Below are positions 63,606 through 64,000 of a DNA stretch of 64,000 bases, piece by piece. Each line of letters begins with the position of its first letter. Position 1 is the first letter of the stretch. The notes under the pieces were generated by a model. That model ran no database searches. It was given only the letters and a program-made list of their open reading frames with translations, and was not told where the DNA came from. Origin of the DNA: Fratercula arctica (taxonomy: Eukaryota; Chordata; Aves; Charadriiformes; Alcidae); the NCBI GenBank assembly GCA_947846985.1, contig CANTUZ010000005.1, positions 56,132,389-56,196,388 of the forward strand, written 5' to 3'. Made by a program: the position numbers and the translations under genes.

Positions 63606-63730
63606 ACAGGACAGGACAGGACAGGACAGGACAGGACAGGATAGGATAGGATAGGATAGGATAGGATAGGATAGGATAGGATAGGATAGGATAGGATAGG
63701 ACAGGACAGGACAGGACAGGATAGGATAGG
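63606..63730 (+). repeat. Pentanucleotide array of 25 units in variant blocks
   Basis: The array is 7 ACAGG, 12 ATAGG, 4 ACAGG and 2 ATAGG units, without a single indel. The only variable site is the C/T at position two, and variants are clustered rather than mixed, which indicates recent block expansions or gene conversion within the array. It is flanked by unique sequence (CCATTCCCCTTTTAGA and TCTATTAACTGATTAG). Confidence 0.95.
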
Positions 63731-64000
63731 TCTATTAACTGATTAGCCCAGTTACTGATGCCACAATGCCCATGAACTTGTCAATCTTTCTGCTGCTAAT
63801 TAGACAAGTTGTAAAATAACTTCTTTCTTTCATAAAGGTTAGCCGTAGGTGGACAAAGGTGAGTTAATTCTAATATTGGCGGCTGAGTTACACATGCTAT
63901 GCACACACACACGCATGCACAAAAAATCCTCATTATTAAATCACAAAGCAATTAAAAAATTAAAAATTTCATAAGACCCCACATAAAAGAAATACAAGTG
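63731..64000. other. Gene-free AT-rich end of window
   Basis: A short CA run near 63903 and AT-rich sequence. Nothing else seen. Confidence 0.65.

Noticed and set aside
1..64000. CRISPR array, operon, tRNA or rRNA genes
   Set aside because: No spaced direct repeats, cloverleaf or rRNA core sequence was seen; the DNA is vertebrate.

Overview
The window looks like 64 kb of non-coding DNA from a bird nuclear genome. The main evidence is two 5'-truncated CR1 LINEs that end in the avian CR1 3' terminus; one carries the terminal ATTCTATG octamer repeats. There is also a solo LTR whose ends (TGTCCTGG... / ...CCACAACA on its own strand) resemble a family I know from bird genomes. Interspersed repeats are sparse and stop codons are dense in all frames. 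No bacterial-style operons, rRNA or tRNA are visible. The longest open frames are about 150 codons and match no family I recognise. I cannot name the species, chromosome or flanking genes. The window may be intergenic or lie inside a very large intron.

Layout. 1-8 kb: AT-rich unique sequence with degraded copies of old interspersed repeats that have inverted-repeat symmetry (about 1.3, 3.6-3.8 and 6.4 kb), a possible retrocopy 3' end at 5.4 kb, and a 35-nt-arm hairpin at 6056-6149. 8.0-8.65 kb: a minus-strand solo LTR split by a plus-strand CR1. 8.65-19 kb: unique sequence with homopolymer tracts. 19.0-19.4 kb: a small CpG-rich block. 20.15 kb: a possible 24-nt microexon. 22.9-23.1 kb: the second CR1, still encoding the end of ORF2. 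23.6-48 kb: mostly unique sequence with blocks that look like conserved regulatory DNA, plus G-rich tracts. 48.1-48.3 kb: a TTCC polypyrimidine tract. 50.4 kb: an ancient repeat fragment paired with one at 46.7 kb. 51.28-51.43 kb: a candidate 144-nt exon. 53.6 and 59.7 kb: two more inverted-repeat elements, the second with clear terminal inverted repeats. 63.6-63.7 kb: a 25-unit pentamer array built from blocks of two variants.

No genes can be shown to work together here. The window is best read as a regulatory or structural landscape: sparse retroelements, fossil MITE-like elements, simple repeats with non-B potential, and several candidate enhancers. The two exon candidates, both on the plus strand and both a multiple of three long, are the only hints of a host transcript and are speculative.
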